This document shows, piece after piece, positions 26,680 to 35,166 of a DNA stretch of 64,000 bases (its first letter is position 1; the number at the start of each line of letters is the position of its first letter). Source of the DNA: an uncultured Bacteroidota bacterium (GTDB taxonomy: Bacteria; Bacteroidota; Bacteroidia; Bacteroidales; P3). Both the position numbers and the translations under genes were made by a program. Location: the NCBI GenBank assembly GCA_902776365.1, contig CACYPU010000003.1:62001-126000 (forward strand). Direction: 5' to 3'. Under the pieces are notes generated by a model. The model ran no database searches. It saw only the letters and a program-made list of their open reading frames with translations, and was not told where the DNA came from.

Positions 26680-27729
26680 CTAATTCTTATTCTTTTTTAT
26701 TAAGTTTCTAAATTCTTCTACATAAGATTCTTGTCGAGAAATAATTTTGTAGTTCATGTTCCTCAAATAATCATCTTTAATACAAGACAAAAAATGAAAG
26801 ACAGATTTTTTGAAGGCATCATCAGCAGGAAGATTACGTGTTTCAAATTCCTGATTTTTCTTAATTAAATAATTAGGTACAAACCCTTCAGGTGCTGTCA
26901 AAATTCGATTAGACGTAATCGTTCCTTTACTACCCCATATTTCTACTTCGCACTTGTAATCGTTATCCATACCAAAGGCCAATTGTGCAGTAACGCCCTC
27001 ATCATTTACCATAGTACAGGAACCAAACATTTCAACCTCAAAATCATCAATGTTATTCACTTGTGCTGTTACCACTTTTGCAGTATCACCAAGCAAATAA
27101 TTGGCATACTTCATGGTGTAACCACCGGCATCCAGTAATGCTCCACCTCCTAAAGCCTTATTATAACGGAAATCGTTCTTGGCCCTTAACGGGAATCCAA
27201 AACTAATACGATATAGGCGAACATCACCAATCTCACCACTTTTCACTACATCATCAAGTGCTTTCAACTGGTCATGGAATATAAACATATAATTCTCATG
27301 AAGAGCAAGACCCTTCTTGGAGGCAATATCTATTAGTGAATCTGTATCTGCCAAACTTGTCGTTGATGGCTTCTCCACAAACACATGTTTTCCATTCTCT
27401 AAAGCCAGTTTAGCCCATTTATAATGAAGTGCTGGAGGCAAAGGAAGATATATAGCATCGACATCCTTCGATTCTATCAATGTTTTATATCCTGGATATA
27501 CCTTACCTCCATAAGCATCAATAAAAGTCTGAGCCTTTGCACATTCTCTTTCCTGTTGTTCCTTAATAGATTCTGATGATATTTTACTTATATCCCCAAA
27601 CCATTCTTCGGGGCTTGCATATCCAATACCAGCGAATACTATTTCATTTTCAGCCTTCTTTAATGCTGGCATAAACCTACGGAAAGCTATTTCCGAAGGA
27701 CATATAATTCCGATTCTAATCATAATCAA
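26680..27729 (-). CDS. Gfo/Idh/MocA oxidoreductase (probable dTDP-sugar 3-ketoreductase)
   Basis: NAD(P)-dependent oxidoreductase: N-terminal Rossmann start IRIGIICPSEIAFRRFMPAL, AIYLPLPPALHYKWAKLAL, the EKP motif in VFVEKPSTTSLADTD (about 117-131), and GGGALLDAGGYTMKYANYLL with the catalytic histidine position here filled by tyrosine/glycine context. Gene order with an NDP-hexose 2,3-dehydratase (overlap 4 bases at 27726-27729) matches 2,6-dideoxysugar pathways, in which the labile 3,4-diketo product of the dehydratase is reduced at C3 by such an enzyme (TylC1/OleW type). The role is inferred from this pairing. Confidence 0.82.
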   Translation of the reverse strand: MIMIRIGIICPSEIAFRRFMPALKKAENEIVFAGIGYASPEEWFGDISKISSESIKEQQERECAKAQTFIDAYGGKVYPGYKTLIESKDVDAIYLPLPPALHYKWAKLALENGKHVFVEKPSTTSLADTDSLIDIASKKGLALHENYMFIFHDQLKALDDVVKSGEIGDVRLYRISFGFPLRAKNDFRYNKALGGGALLDAGGYTMKYANYLLGDTAKVVTAQVNNIDDFEVEMFGSCTMVNDEGVTAQLAFGMDNDYKCEVEIWGSKGTITSNRILTAPEGFVPNYLIKKNQEFETRNLPADDAFKKSVFHFLSCIKDDYLRNMNYKIISRQESYVEEFRNLIKKNKN

Positions 27730-29165
27730 TAAAAGCTAATAGCAGAAAGAAGACTTCTTGCCGCAATATTCAGATAATTATTATAAGTTACAAAACTGAG
27801 CATCTGATTGAGCGTCAACCAGCAATAGTTTTCATCAATATCAATAGGGAACTCATCACCGACCTCAACAATAATATTAAGGTTCTGTTCCTGGAAGAAA
27901 CGGCCACCTTCTTCACTTTGGTAACTGCTATACCAAATCTTATCCTTGGGGGCATTCAAAACGGTCTCAAGGTATGGAATCGTATATTCATTTTCACCTT
28001 TGCGATAGTTACCTGTCAGACACTGTACGGTTGGTGCCATTTCAACGACATCGAAGTTTCCTGATTCTAGCTTTGCCTGAACCAAGAAGTGATATATTCC
28101 ATTGATTTTTTTTACAATGAATCCCATCAATCCTTCCTGGGCAGAACGTACCATAGGCTGATCCCAAGAAACAACCTCACGGTTTCCGATTTCTACACGT
28201 ACACCCATCACATCAAAGTACTTATTAGCCTCATGATGAATGGTGTTACCGTCATATATCCAATGCTGCATATTAGATATACCAATAGGCGAAACGGAAA
28301 GTTCATATTTAAACTTCAAGGCCGTTATCCACTGGATGATATCCTGTAATTCGTGCAGATGGTTATCAGCACTTAGAACAGAGTAAAGGAAGGAATCCGG
28401 CTTAGATGAATGTGCACCAGCCATTCTCTTCACCCTATCCATCAATTTCAATGAATGCTCTGAATAACTACCAAATTTGATACAGGAAATAACGGTACGG
28501 CTATCCATATTTACCACATTAGGATAGCGAAGCAGTTCCTTAATCTGGCCAAGTGATACCCACAAGAAGTTTGGCTTTACTTCCAACTCTTCATTCTCAT
28601 CAACCTCTACAATGATATTGCGGTTTCTTTTATGAAGGAAACGTGCACCCTGTTCAGATTGCAATTGGTCCACAAGAACTGTCACATCCTTTTCACCATT
28701 GAAGTACTCCAGATAGGTAGGTGACTTACCTCCATGGACTCTCGTATAGTTACTTCGGGTGGCCTGAAGCGTTGGAGAAAGCTGCACCACATTCAGATTT
28801 CCGGGTTCTATCTTAGCTTGCATCAGGAAGTGCAGCACGCCATTGAACTTCTTGACAATAAAACCAAGAAATCCTATTTCCGGCTGATTGATGATAGGCT
28901 GATCCCATTGAGACACATCTCGATAATTGGTCTCAATGTGAATACCGTCTATACTGAAAAACTTACCAGAATCATGACGGATTCTATCATCTCTGTATGA
29001 CCACCCTTTCAGTTCGCTGATAGGTATCTGTTTAATGTTAGATACAACCTCTTCATTCTGCTGCTTCATCCAAGCCAAAATTTCCTCAGTGGGTTTAAAA
29101 TTGCCATGGCTTAATGCAGATACTAAGAAATCTAACTGAGCGTCTTCAACGTTTCTTGTTCTCAT
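27726..29165 (-). CDS. NDP-hexose 2,3-dehydratase (EvaA/TylX3 family)
   Basis: Removes the C2 hydroxyl of dTDP-4-keto-6-deoxyglucose. The 479 residues are two tandem homologous halves, as in EvaA: first half SQWDQPIINQPEIGFLGFIV, HFLMQAKIEPGNLNVVQLSP and FLHKRNRNIIVEVDE; second half SWDQPMVRSAQEGLMGFIV, HFLVQAKLESGNFDVVEMAP and FFQEQNLNIIVEVGD. Length and repeat structure match the family closely. Overlaps the oxidoreductase gene by 4 bases and lies 3 bases from the epimerase gene. This family is best known from antibiotic sugar pathways; in a capsule it implies a 2,6-dideoxyhexose component. Confidence 0.9.
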   Translation of the reverse strand: MRTRNVEDAQLDFLVSALSHGNFKPTEEILAWMKQQNEEVVSNIKQIPISELKGWSYRDDRIRHDSGKFFSIDGIHIETNYRDVSQWDQPIINQPEIGFLGFIVKKFNGVLHFLMQAKIEPGNLNVVQLSPTLQATRSNYTRVHGGKSPTYLEYFNGEKDVTVLVDQLQSEQGARFLHKRNRNIIVEVDENEELEVKPNFLWVSLGQIKELLRYPNVVNMDSRTVISCIKFGSYSEHSLKLMDRVKRMAGAHSSKPDSFLYSVLSADNHLHELQDIIQWITALKFKYELSVSPIGISNMQHWIYDGNTIHHEANKYFDVMGVRVEIGNREVVSWDQPMVRSAQEGLMGFIVKKINGIYHFLVQAKLESGNFDVVEMAPTVQCLTGNYRKGENEYTIPYLETVLNAPKDKIWYSSYQSEEGGRFFQEQNLNIIVEVGDEFPIDIDENYCWLTLNQMLSFVTYNNYLNIAARSLLSAISFY

Positions 29166-29168
29166 AAA

Positions 29169-30077
29169 CTAAATATCTTTTGAGAAATCTTCAAGCCGCT
29201 TGTAAGTCATCCCACCAAGCAAGGCCTGAATCTTTGTATCATCAAAAAAAGTGTGGTCACTCTCTATCCTCAAATCTCTTTCTGGCCAGGACACGCTAAC
29301 CACATTTGTCCCAAGCTTTTTGGCCACTGTTTCTGCAGCCTGCCTGAGTGAAAGAGTTTCACCACCAACATTGTAGATTTGACCGTTGCTTTCCTTCTTT
29401 ATGGCACCTTCTACTATCTGATAACAGAGGTCTTCCATGTGAGTAAAGGTTCGCTTAATGGTTCCTCCCCCATATAGTGTTATATCGTTTCCTGCTTTTG
29501 CCTGTTTAATAAAAAAACCAACGGTTCCAAAGGAATAATCGGACGATAACAAGTTCCCATAAGGAATGCAAATACGGAACACCGTGTACGGAATGTCAAA
29601 ACTTTCGTGATACGCTTGTAAGTAACCCTCACAGGCTAACTTATTTGCCGCATAAATAGTCTTAGATTCTTTTTCATCTTCTTCCTTAAGAGGTTTGTCA
29701 TACCCTTTGTAAACAAGTCTTGTAGAAGGGAATATTACCTTAGGCCTATATTCAGACCTTCTGATTGCGTCAAGTAAATTAAGTAGAGCCAACTCATTGA
29801 TGTTTATATATTTCTCGTAAGCTTCAAAACCAGCATAAGTTCCTGTCAGACCGGCAAACATAAAGATGTAATCAACATCTAAATTGATTGTCTCAACAGC
29901 TTCTCTATCCGTCAAATCCACACAATGGTAATTAGGTAGTTCTGCACATGGAACCACATCATAACAATCAATGGATGCGCAACCTTTATTACGCAGGTAA
30001 TAGACTAGGTGCTTTCCAATAAAACCGTTTGCACCTATTACCGACACCTTTTTGTCTTTAACCATCATCAACGCCAC
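29169..30077 (-). CDS. NAD-dependent epimerase/4-ketoreductase (SDR)
   Basis: Extended SDR of 302 residues. Seen: GANGFIGKHLVYYL (19-ish) cofactor loop, DYIFMFAGLTGTYAGFEAYE, STRLVYKGYDKPLKE (active serine/threonine), and YAANKLACEGYLQ with the YxxxK pair. The start MALMMVKDKKVSVIG has several in-frame ATGs; 30077 leaves 3 bases after rfbA. Its place between rfbA and the 2,3-dehydratase suggests it performs the final C4 ketoreduction (or a C3/C5 epimerisation) of the dTDP-2,6-dideoxysugar. It is not a normal RmlB: the RmlB signature after YxxxK and the length (about 350) are missing. Confidence 0.82.
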   Translation of the reverse strand: MALMMVKDKKVSVIGANGFIGKHLVYYLRNKGCASIDCYDVVPCAELPNYHCVDLTDREAVETINLDVDYIFMFAGLTGTYAGFEAYEKYININELALLNLLDAIRRSEYRPKVIFPSTRLVYKGYDKPLKEEDEKESKTIYAANKLACEGYLQAYHESFDIPYTVFRICIPYGNLLSSDYSFGTVGFFIKQAKAGNDITLYGGGTIKRTFTHMEDLCYQIVEGAIKKESNGQIYNVGGETLSLRQAAETVAKKLGTNVVSVSWPERDLRIESDHTFFDDTKIQALLGGMTYKRLEDFSKDI

Positions 30078-30080
30078 AAT

Positions 30081-30998
30081 CTAAAACATGTTGCGGAAAG
30101 AGTCAGAATCAATCTCTTCTTTCTTCTCGTCAATTACCCTCAATAAGTATTGTCCGTATTGATTCTTAAGCATAGGTTTAGCTAGTTCACGCATACGATC
30201 TTCAGAGATCCAGCCTCTACGATATGCAATACCTTCAAGACATGCTATTTTCAGCCCCTGGCGCTTCTCAATTGTTTCAACAAATGAAGAAGCCTCAGAT
30301 AAGGAATCATGTGTACCGGTATCTAACCAAGCAAAACCACGGCCAAAGACCTGAACCTTCAATTCCCCATCCTTCAAGAATTCTTGATTGACTGTAGTAA
30401 TCTCTAGTTCTCCCCTTGCGCTAGGTTTGATATGCTTTGCTACATCTACCACCTTGTTTGGATAGAAATACAAGCCCACTACAGCATAGTTTGATTTTGG
30501 ATTAGTAGGCTTTTCCTCTATACTTAAGCAGTTGCCTTCTTTATCAAACTCAGCAACTCCGTATCGCTCCGGATCACTTACCCAATAGCCAAATACTGTT
30601 GCCTTTTTATTCTCTTCAGCGTCCCTTACTGCATTTGTAAGAAGTCTTGTAAAACCACTGCCATAGAAAATATTATCACCAAGAACTAAACAAGCAGAAT
30701 CATTACCTATGAACTTTTCTCCAATAATGAAGGCCTGAGCCAAACCATCAGGACTAGGCTGCTCTGCATACTCAAAGTGTACTCCATAGTCAGAACCATC
30801 ACCAAGAAGGCGCTTAAAACCTGGAAGGTCGTAAGGGGTAGAGATAATGAGTATATCTCTAACTCCCGCCAGCATCAAGGCACTGATAGGATAATAAACC
30901 ATTGGTTTGTCATAAATAGGGAGCAATTGCTTGCTAACACCCTTGGTAATTGGATAAAGTCTGGTACCGGAACCACCGGCAAGTACAATTCCTTTCAT
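30081..30998 (-). CDS. rfbA: Glucose-1-phosphate thymidylyltransferase
   Basis: Makes dTDP-glucose from glucose-1-phosphate and dTTP, the entry step of dTDP-deoxysugar synthesis. Seen: [20 protein letters not shown] signature, [16 protein letters not shown], the metal site [10 protein letters not shown] (about 106-115), VVGLYFYPN and [15 protein letters not shown] near the end. Length 305 is normal. rmlB (4,6-dehydratase) is not next to it, nor elsewhere in the window, so it must be supplied from another locus. The gene is preceded by the hairpin at 31065-31095. Confidence 0.95.
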   Translation of the reverse strand: MKGIVLAGGSGTRLYPITKGVSKQLLPIYDKPMVYYPISALMLAGVRDILIISTPYDLPGFKRLLGDGSDYGVHFEYAEQPSPDGLAQAFIIGEKFIGNDSACLVLGDNIFYGSGFTRLLTNAVRDAEENKKATVFGYWVSDPERYGVAEFDKEGNCLSIEEKPTNPKSNYAVVGLYFYPNKVVDVAKHIKPSARGELEITTVNQEFLKDGELKVQVFGRGFAWLDTGTHDSLSEASSFVETIEKRQGLKIACLEGIAYRRGWISEDRMRELAKPMLKNQYGQYLLRVIDEKKEEIDSDSFRNMF

Positions 30999-31064
30999 AT
31001 ATTATTGATTTTGTTATTTCTCATTTGGCAGTTAGGCTGTGTGGATGTCCCTGCTGCCCCATCA

Positions 31065-31095
31065 CGGCTCCGGTTGCGCGTAAGACCGGAAGCCG
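31065..31095. repeat. Intercistronic hairpin with loop TGCGCGTAAG
   Basis: CGGCTCCGGT (31065-31074) pairs with ACCGGAAGCCG (31085-31095, one bulged A) around the loop TGCGCGTAAG. It lies inside the capsule operon between the mutarotase stop and rfbA start. Hairpins with the same loop occur at 39535-39568 and, more degenerate, at 42311-42343. It could be a REP-like element that also tunes mRNA processing. Confidence 0.6.
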
Positions 31096-31107
31096 TTTAT
31101 AATTATA

Positions 31108-31431
31108 TTAAAAAATTCTTTCCATCATTTGCCATTTCTCATCGCTCCGTGCATCTGCCTTGCAGCCCTGGAACTGACTAACGTAAGCCTCCCATTCTGC
31201 TTGTCTGGGAAGGGTTGCCAAACGAGCCATATCACGCTCCCAATCAAATTCATCCACAGTGTCGCAAATCATAAAAAGCTGGCGTCCGTGACGGTAAATC
31301 TGCATATCAAGGATGCCAACTTCACGTTGGCCTTGGATAATCTCTGGCCACACGTGCTTGTGAGCTTCGCAATATTTCTCAATCATCTCCGGATTATCTA
31401 CCAGAGTCAGGGTTTGGCAGTATCGTTTCAC
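31108..31431 (-). CDS. RhaM-like mutarotase (DUF718), probably for L-fucose
   Basis: A 107-residue protein of the L-rhamnose/L-fucose mutarotase family, which interconverts the alpha and beta anomers of 6-deoxysugars. Seen: MKRYCQTLTLVDNPEMIEKY, EAHKHVWPEIIQGQREVGI with the family histidine and tryptophan, MQIYRHGRQLFMICDTVDEF, and the tryptophan-rich end. It follows the fucose transporter gene by 17 bases, which supports fucose rather than rhamnose as substrate. No SD is obvious, as usual in Bacteroidetes. Confidence 0.85.
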   Translation of the reverse strand: MKRYCQTLTLVDNPEMIEKYCEAHKHVWPEIIQGQREVGILDMQIYRHGRQLFMICDTVDEFDWERDMARLATLPRQAEWEAYVSQFQGCKADARSDEKWQMMERIF

Positions 31432-31448
31432 TTTGTAAAGTTTAAAGG

Positions 31449-32675
31449 TTAATGGTTAACGGTTAAAGAATGCTTGCGCAAACACATAATCGCATACATC
31501 ATAACTACTACAAAGCAGCCAAAGGGCACTAAATACGAAACATTGATACTTCCCGTGGCATCGCTTACCATCCCTTGAATAGGAGTAATCAGTGCACCGC
31601 CCAAAATGGCCATAATCAGTCCACTGGCTCCAATCTTCACATCCCCCTTTTCGTTATCGTTTTCGTTCAAACTTCCAAGCGCAATACCATAGATGGTGGG
31701 GAACATCAGACTCATAAAGGCACTGATAAGCACCAAGGCAATCACAGCCACCCATCCGCCAGCCAGCACTACCACCAGCGCACAAACGGCACTCAACACA
31801 CTGCCTGCCGCCAACAGTCTCACGGGAGCCACATACTTCATTAACCAGGTATATACAAACCTCGAAGCGCAGAATCCGATAATGGAAATCAGATACAGTG
31901 TAGCGGCTTGCGTCTCAACATATCCCAGTTCTTTCATCACCAGCCTGATGGTAAAGCTCCATACACCAATCTGTGCGCCCACATAAAAGAACTGAGCTAC
32001 TACACCCCAGGCGTAACGCTTGTTCTTCGCTAAACGCTTGAACGTCGCGGCTATTGGCTGTTGGCTATTGGCTATTGGTTTCCCTTCCGGCATACGGGCA
32101 AACAGCATTACCACCATAATGGCCAGCAGTACAACGCCAAGGCCCGCATACGTCCCGCTTACTGAATAGAGCGAGATGTCCTGCAGGATGAAGTACTTGC
32201 TCACCAGGATTCCAAGGATGGAACCTATGGGGTTGAAACTCTGTGCAATGTTGAGTCGCCTTGTGGCGGTTTCAGGGCTTCCCATACTCATAATGTAGGG
32301 ATTGGCCGTGGTCTCCAGCACGGAGCAGCCTGACGCCATAATATAGATGGCTACCAGATAAAAGGCATAGCTGGCGGTACTGGCAGCTGGCAGGAAGAGT
32401 ATGGCTCCTGCCGCATAAAGTAGCAATCCCAGTACGACTCCTTTCTTATAGCTGTACTTGCGTATGAACAGTGCCGCAGGCAGGGCCACACAGAAGTAAG
32501 CACCATAGAAAGCCATCTGAATGAAGCTGGTCTGCGTGTCGCTCATCTGCATTATCTTCTTGAATGCAGCCAGCAACGTATCCGTCATATTGTTGGCCAG
32601 GCCCCAAAGGGCAAACAGGCTCGTAACAAGTATGAACGGCAGCAGATATTTCTTCTCAATGACTTTCATTATCAA
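31449..32675 (-). CDS. fucP: L-fucose:H+ symporter
   Basis: MFS permease of 408 residues and 12 helices importing L-fucose. Seen: LVTSLFALWGLANNMTDTLL, ending an N-terminal helix with the conserved N and D, MAFYGAYFCVALPAALFI, CSVLETTANPYIMSMG (substrate-site glutamate region) and ARRLNIAQSFNPIGS-type motif TRRLNIAQSFNPIGSILG. The central cytoplasmic loop contains KPIANSQQPIAATF, encoded by a heptamer repeat (32049-32082), and the last residues SLTVNH come from another (31440-31462). Position among gmd, fcl and a kinase-like fusion implies fucose salvage feeding the capsule. Confidence 0.92.
   Translation of the reverse strand: MIMKVIEKKYLLPFILVTSLFALWGLANNMTDTLLAAFKKIMQMSDTQTSFIQMAFYGAYFCVALPAALFIRKYSYKKGVVLGLLLYAAGAILFLPAASTASYAFYLVAIYIMASGCSVLETTANPYIMSMGSPETATRRLNIAQSFNPIGSILGILVSKYFILQDISLYSVSGTYAGLGVVLLAIMVVMLFARMPEGKPIANSQQPIAATFKRLAKNKRYAWGVVAQFFYVGAQIGVWSFTIRLVMKELGYVETQAATLYLISIIGFCASRFVYTWLMKYVAPVRLLAAGSVLSAVCALVVVLAGGWVAVIALVLISAFMSLMFPTIYGIALGSLNENDNEKGDVKIGASGLIMAILGGALITPIQGMVSDATGSINVSYLVPFGCFVVVMMYAIMCLRKHSLTVNH
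32049..32082 (+). repeat. Heptamer repeat inside fucP
   Basis: Units GGCTATT, GGCTGTT, GGCTATT, GGCTATT, GGTTTCC encode the loop PIANSQQPIA on the other strand. The same heptamer family occurs at 33858-33885 and 33921-33954. Confidence 0.75.
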
Positions 32676-32698
32676 GAATTTGAGAATTCGAGAATTAT

Positions 32699-33895
32699 CT
32701 ACATCCCCGGACGGTGAATCGTGAGGCGGATGGCCTCAGGATTAGCCTGCACAAACGCTTCCGCATCCTCCACCACACAAGCCAAGTATCCACCGCCACC
32801 GGCACCAGGCATCTTCCAGGCTAATACCTTATCCCTGTAAGCATCAATATAGCTCTGCACACAGCCCTGAATCATAGCAGGGAACATGGCGGTCTGGGCA
32901 TTAAAACTGTCCTTATAAGCACGGGCAAAGGTGGTGAGGTCTTTCTGCATAATGGCCTGCCAGCAAACATCTGCAGCCTTGGCCAAGGCTTTCACCTTAG
33001 CCTCGGTGATATCCTTCCCCTCTACCACGGAGCATCCGGGTTTGCGGGGGTCCATAGGAATCATCACCAGATGCTCCTCCAACCAAAGGAGGATGTCCTC
33101 GTCATAGCAGGTCTCTATCTTCTCGGGCCAGAAGCGGTTGTTGTAATAGTGACGGCAGAGGCCGGGGATACAGATGCCAATGCTATCCTGTGCACCGGAG
33201 ATAATGCCATCGCTCCGTTCAGGGTCGTTCTCAAAGCAGAACACCAGCTTGGCCAGGGTCTCAGGGTCCATATTGGGCAGTTGGTACGGCCAAATTTTAC
33301 GGATCATATTGCGGGTGCTGGTGGAGAGGCCGCAACGCTCACGCACCTCAAAGGTGGGCTCCAGACTGATGGTGATGGCCCAACCGGGGGCGTACTGCGA
33401 GACATAGGGCTGGTCAATCCACGTACCTGCCAAATCCAGGCGGGTGGGTATCTGGCTCTCAGTCTTCTTGAGGTCGGTACTGCTGCGGGCAGTGAGTCCC
33501 TCGTGGGGGTCACGCTGCAACTCAATGTACTCAATGCCCCGCTCCCGGCAGCATTGGCGTTTCTCATCACTGCCACCGTCGCTGTTGACCACAAACACGT
33601 CGGGTTTGACAATGTCCAGCGTGGGCACAAAGTCCATCACCCCACTGCCAGCATTGATATAGGCATCCTTGACATAGCGGATGCTCTTGACCATAAACAG
33701 GCGCTCCTGCTCGGAATAGATGGTCTTACGGTGCTTGTAGCCCAGGTAGGTCTTGTCGGAACCTATACCCACGTACAGGTCGCCATACTGTGCCGCCTGA
33801 CGGAAAAACTCCACGTGACCGGAGTGAAGGAGGTCGTAGCAACCGGATACAAAAACTTTGGCTCTTGGCTTTTGGCTATTGGCTTCTTTTTCCAT
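32699..33895 (-). CDS. Cytidylyltransferase-GHMP kinase-like fusion
   Basis: Two domains. Residues about 15-140 (from the ATG at 33895): VFVSGCYDLLHSGHVEFFRQ with the HxGH nucleotidyltransferase motif, then YSEQERLFMVKSIRYV. Residues about 155-398: SQIPTRLDLAGTWIDQP, a GHMP-type N-terminal motif, the altered glycine loop SGAQDSIGICIPGL, and WKMPGAGGGGYLACV, GHMP motif 3. The start at 33931 is also possible; I prefer 33895. Residues EANSQKPRAK come from a heptamer repeat. Placed between fucP and fcl, it may phosphorylate and nucleotidylate a 6-deoxysugar such as L-fucose; this is inference, and the poor glycine loop leaves kinase activity open. Confidence 0.75.
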   Translation of the reverse strand: MEKEANSQKPRAKVFVSGCYDLLHSGHVEFFRQAAQYGDLYVGIGSDKTYLGYKHRKTIYSEQERLFMVKSIRYVKDAYINAGSGVMDFVPTLDIVKPDVFVVNSDGGSDEKRQCCRERGIEYIELQRDPHEGLTARSSTDLKKTESQIPTRLDLAGTWIDQPYVSQYAPGWAITISLEPTFEVRERCGLSTSTRNMIRKIWPYQLPNMDPETLAKLVFCFENDPERSDGIISGAQDSIGICIPGLCRHYYNNRFWPEKIETCYDEDILLWLEEHLVMIPMDPRKPGCSVVEGKDITEAKVKALAKAADVCWQAIMQKDLTTFARAYKDSFNAQTAMFPAMIQGCVQSYIDAYRDKVLAWKMPGAGGGGYLACVVEDAEAFVQANPEAIRLTIHRPGM

Positions 33896-33954
33896 TACAT
33901 AATTGGGGGGCTTGGGGTTATTGGCGGCCAACGGCTAACGGCCAACAGCCAATG
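33858..33954 (+). repeat. Heptamer repeats at the N-terminus of the fusion gene and before fcl
   Basis: 33858-33885 (GGCTCTT, GGCTTTT, GGCTATT, GGCTTCT) lies inside the first codons; 33921-33954 (GGCGGCC, AACGGCT, AACGGCC, AACAGCC) fills the gap after fcl. Both are the GGCTATT heptamer family. Confidence 0.7.
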
Positions 33955-35166
33955 TTAGTCTTGCAAAGACTTTTTATACCAATCAAACAGTTTCTGGACG
34001 CCATCCTCTATCTCTACCTTGTGCGTCCAACCCAGCGAGTGCAGCTTGCTCACGTCAATGAGCTTGCGCATAGTGCCATCGGGCTTGCTGGCATCAAAGG
34101 CTACTTCGCCCTCAAAGCCTACGGCCTTGACAACAAGCTGGGAGAGTTCACGGATGGTGAGTTCCTTGCCGGTGCCCACATTGATGTGGCAGTTGCGGAT
34201 TTCGCCCAGGCTGGGGATATAGCCGCCACGACCGGTACTGTGGTTGCGGTCCACTACTCCGTCAGCAGCTACACCATAGTGCACGCTGGAGTATTTCTCT
34301 ATACCAATGATGTCACTGAAGTCCACATTCAAAAGCACATGCACACTAGCATCTGCCATATCCTCGCTCCACAGGAACTCGCGGAGGGGTGTGCCAGTAC
34401 CCCAGAGGGTCACCTTATTCTCTTCTATGCCGTACCAGGCCAGGATCTTGCGGATGAGTGCCTCATCGCTATTGCCATCTATCACATAGCGCACCTGCTC
34501 TCCATTCTCTTTCATGTTGGCACCCACGGGACGGATGGTCAGGTCGCGACGGATCTTCTGCCAATCACCCTCGTGCAGCAGCTTAGCCAAGTATATCTTA
34601 CGCATCATAGCGGGCATCACGTGACTGTTCTCCAAGTGGAAGTTGTCGTTGGGACCATACAGGTTGGTGGGCATCACGGCAATGTAGTTGGTGCCGTACT
34701 GCAGATTGTAGCTCTCGCACATCTTCAGACCTGCTATCTTAGCAATGGCATACTCCTCGTTGGTGTATTCCAGCGAACTGGTCAGCAGGCAGTCCTCCTT
34801 CATAGGCTGAGGTGCGTTCTTGGGATAGATGCACGTCGAGCCCAGGAACAACAACTTTTTCACCCCGTGGGCGTAGGACTCACTGATGACATTGCACTGA
34901 ATCTTCATGTTCATCATGATGAAGTCTGCCCTATAGAGCATATTGGCCATGATGCCGCCCACAAAGGCAGCGGCCAGCACCACCGCATCCGGCTGTTCTT
35001 CATCAAAGAACTTCTTGACAGCATACTGGTCGGTCAAGTCCAGCTCCTTGTGGCTGCGACCTACCAGATTGGTGTAACCACGATGCAACAGGTTGTTCCA
35101 AATGGCAGAACCAACCAAGCCGTTGTGGCCTGCTACGTAGATTTTAGAATTCTTATCAAGTGCCAT
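33955..35166 (-). CDS. fcl: GDP-L-fucose synthase
   Basis: Bifunctional 3,5-epimerase/4-reductase turning GDP-4-keto-6-deoxymannose into GDP-L-fucose. Seen: VAGHNGLVGSAIWNNLLHRG, FVGGIMANMLYRADFIMMN, SSTCIYPK-like LGSTCIYPKNAPQPMKEDCL, and YAIAKIAGLKMCESY (YxxxK). Length 403 exceeds the about 320 of the E. coli enzyme because of a central insert around 200-300 that other Bacteroidetes Fcl proteins also have. Overlaps the gmd stop codon by one base, so gmd-fcl are coupled. Confidence 0.95.
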   Translation of the reverse strand: MALDKNSKIYVAGHNGLVGSAIWNNLLHRGYTNLVGRSHKELDLTDQYAVKKFFDEEQPDAVVLAAAFVGGIMANMLYRADFIMMNMKIQCNVISESYAHGVKKLLFLGSTCIYPKNAPQPMKEDCLLTSSLEYTNEEYAIAKIAGLKMCESYNLQYGTNYIAVMPTNLYGPNDNFHLENSHVMPAMMRKIYLAKLLHEGDWQKIRRDLTIRPVGANMKENGEQVRYVIDGNSDEALIRKILAWYGIEENKVTLWGTGTPLREFLWSEDMADASVHVLLNVDFSDIIGIEKYSSVHYGVAADGVVDRNHSTGRGGYIPSLGEIRNCHINVGTGKELTIRELSQLVVKAVGFEGEVAFDASKPDGTMRKLIDVSKLHSLGWTHKVEIEDGVQKLFDWYKKSLQD

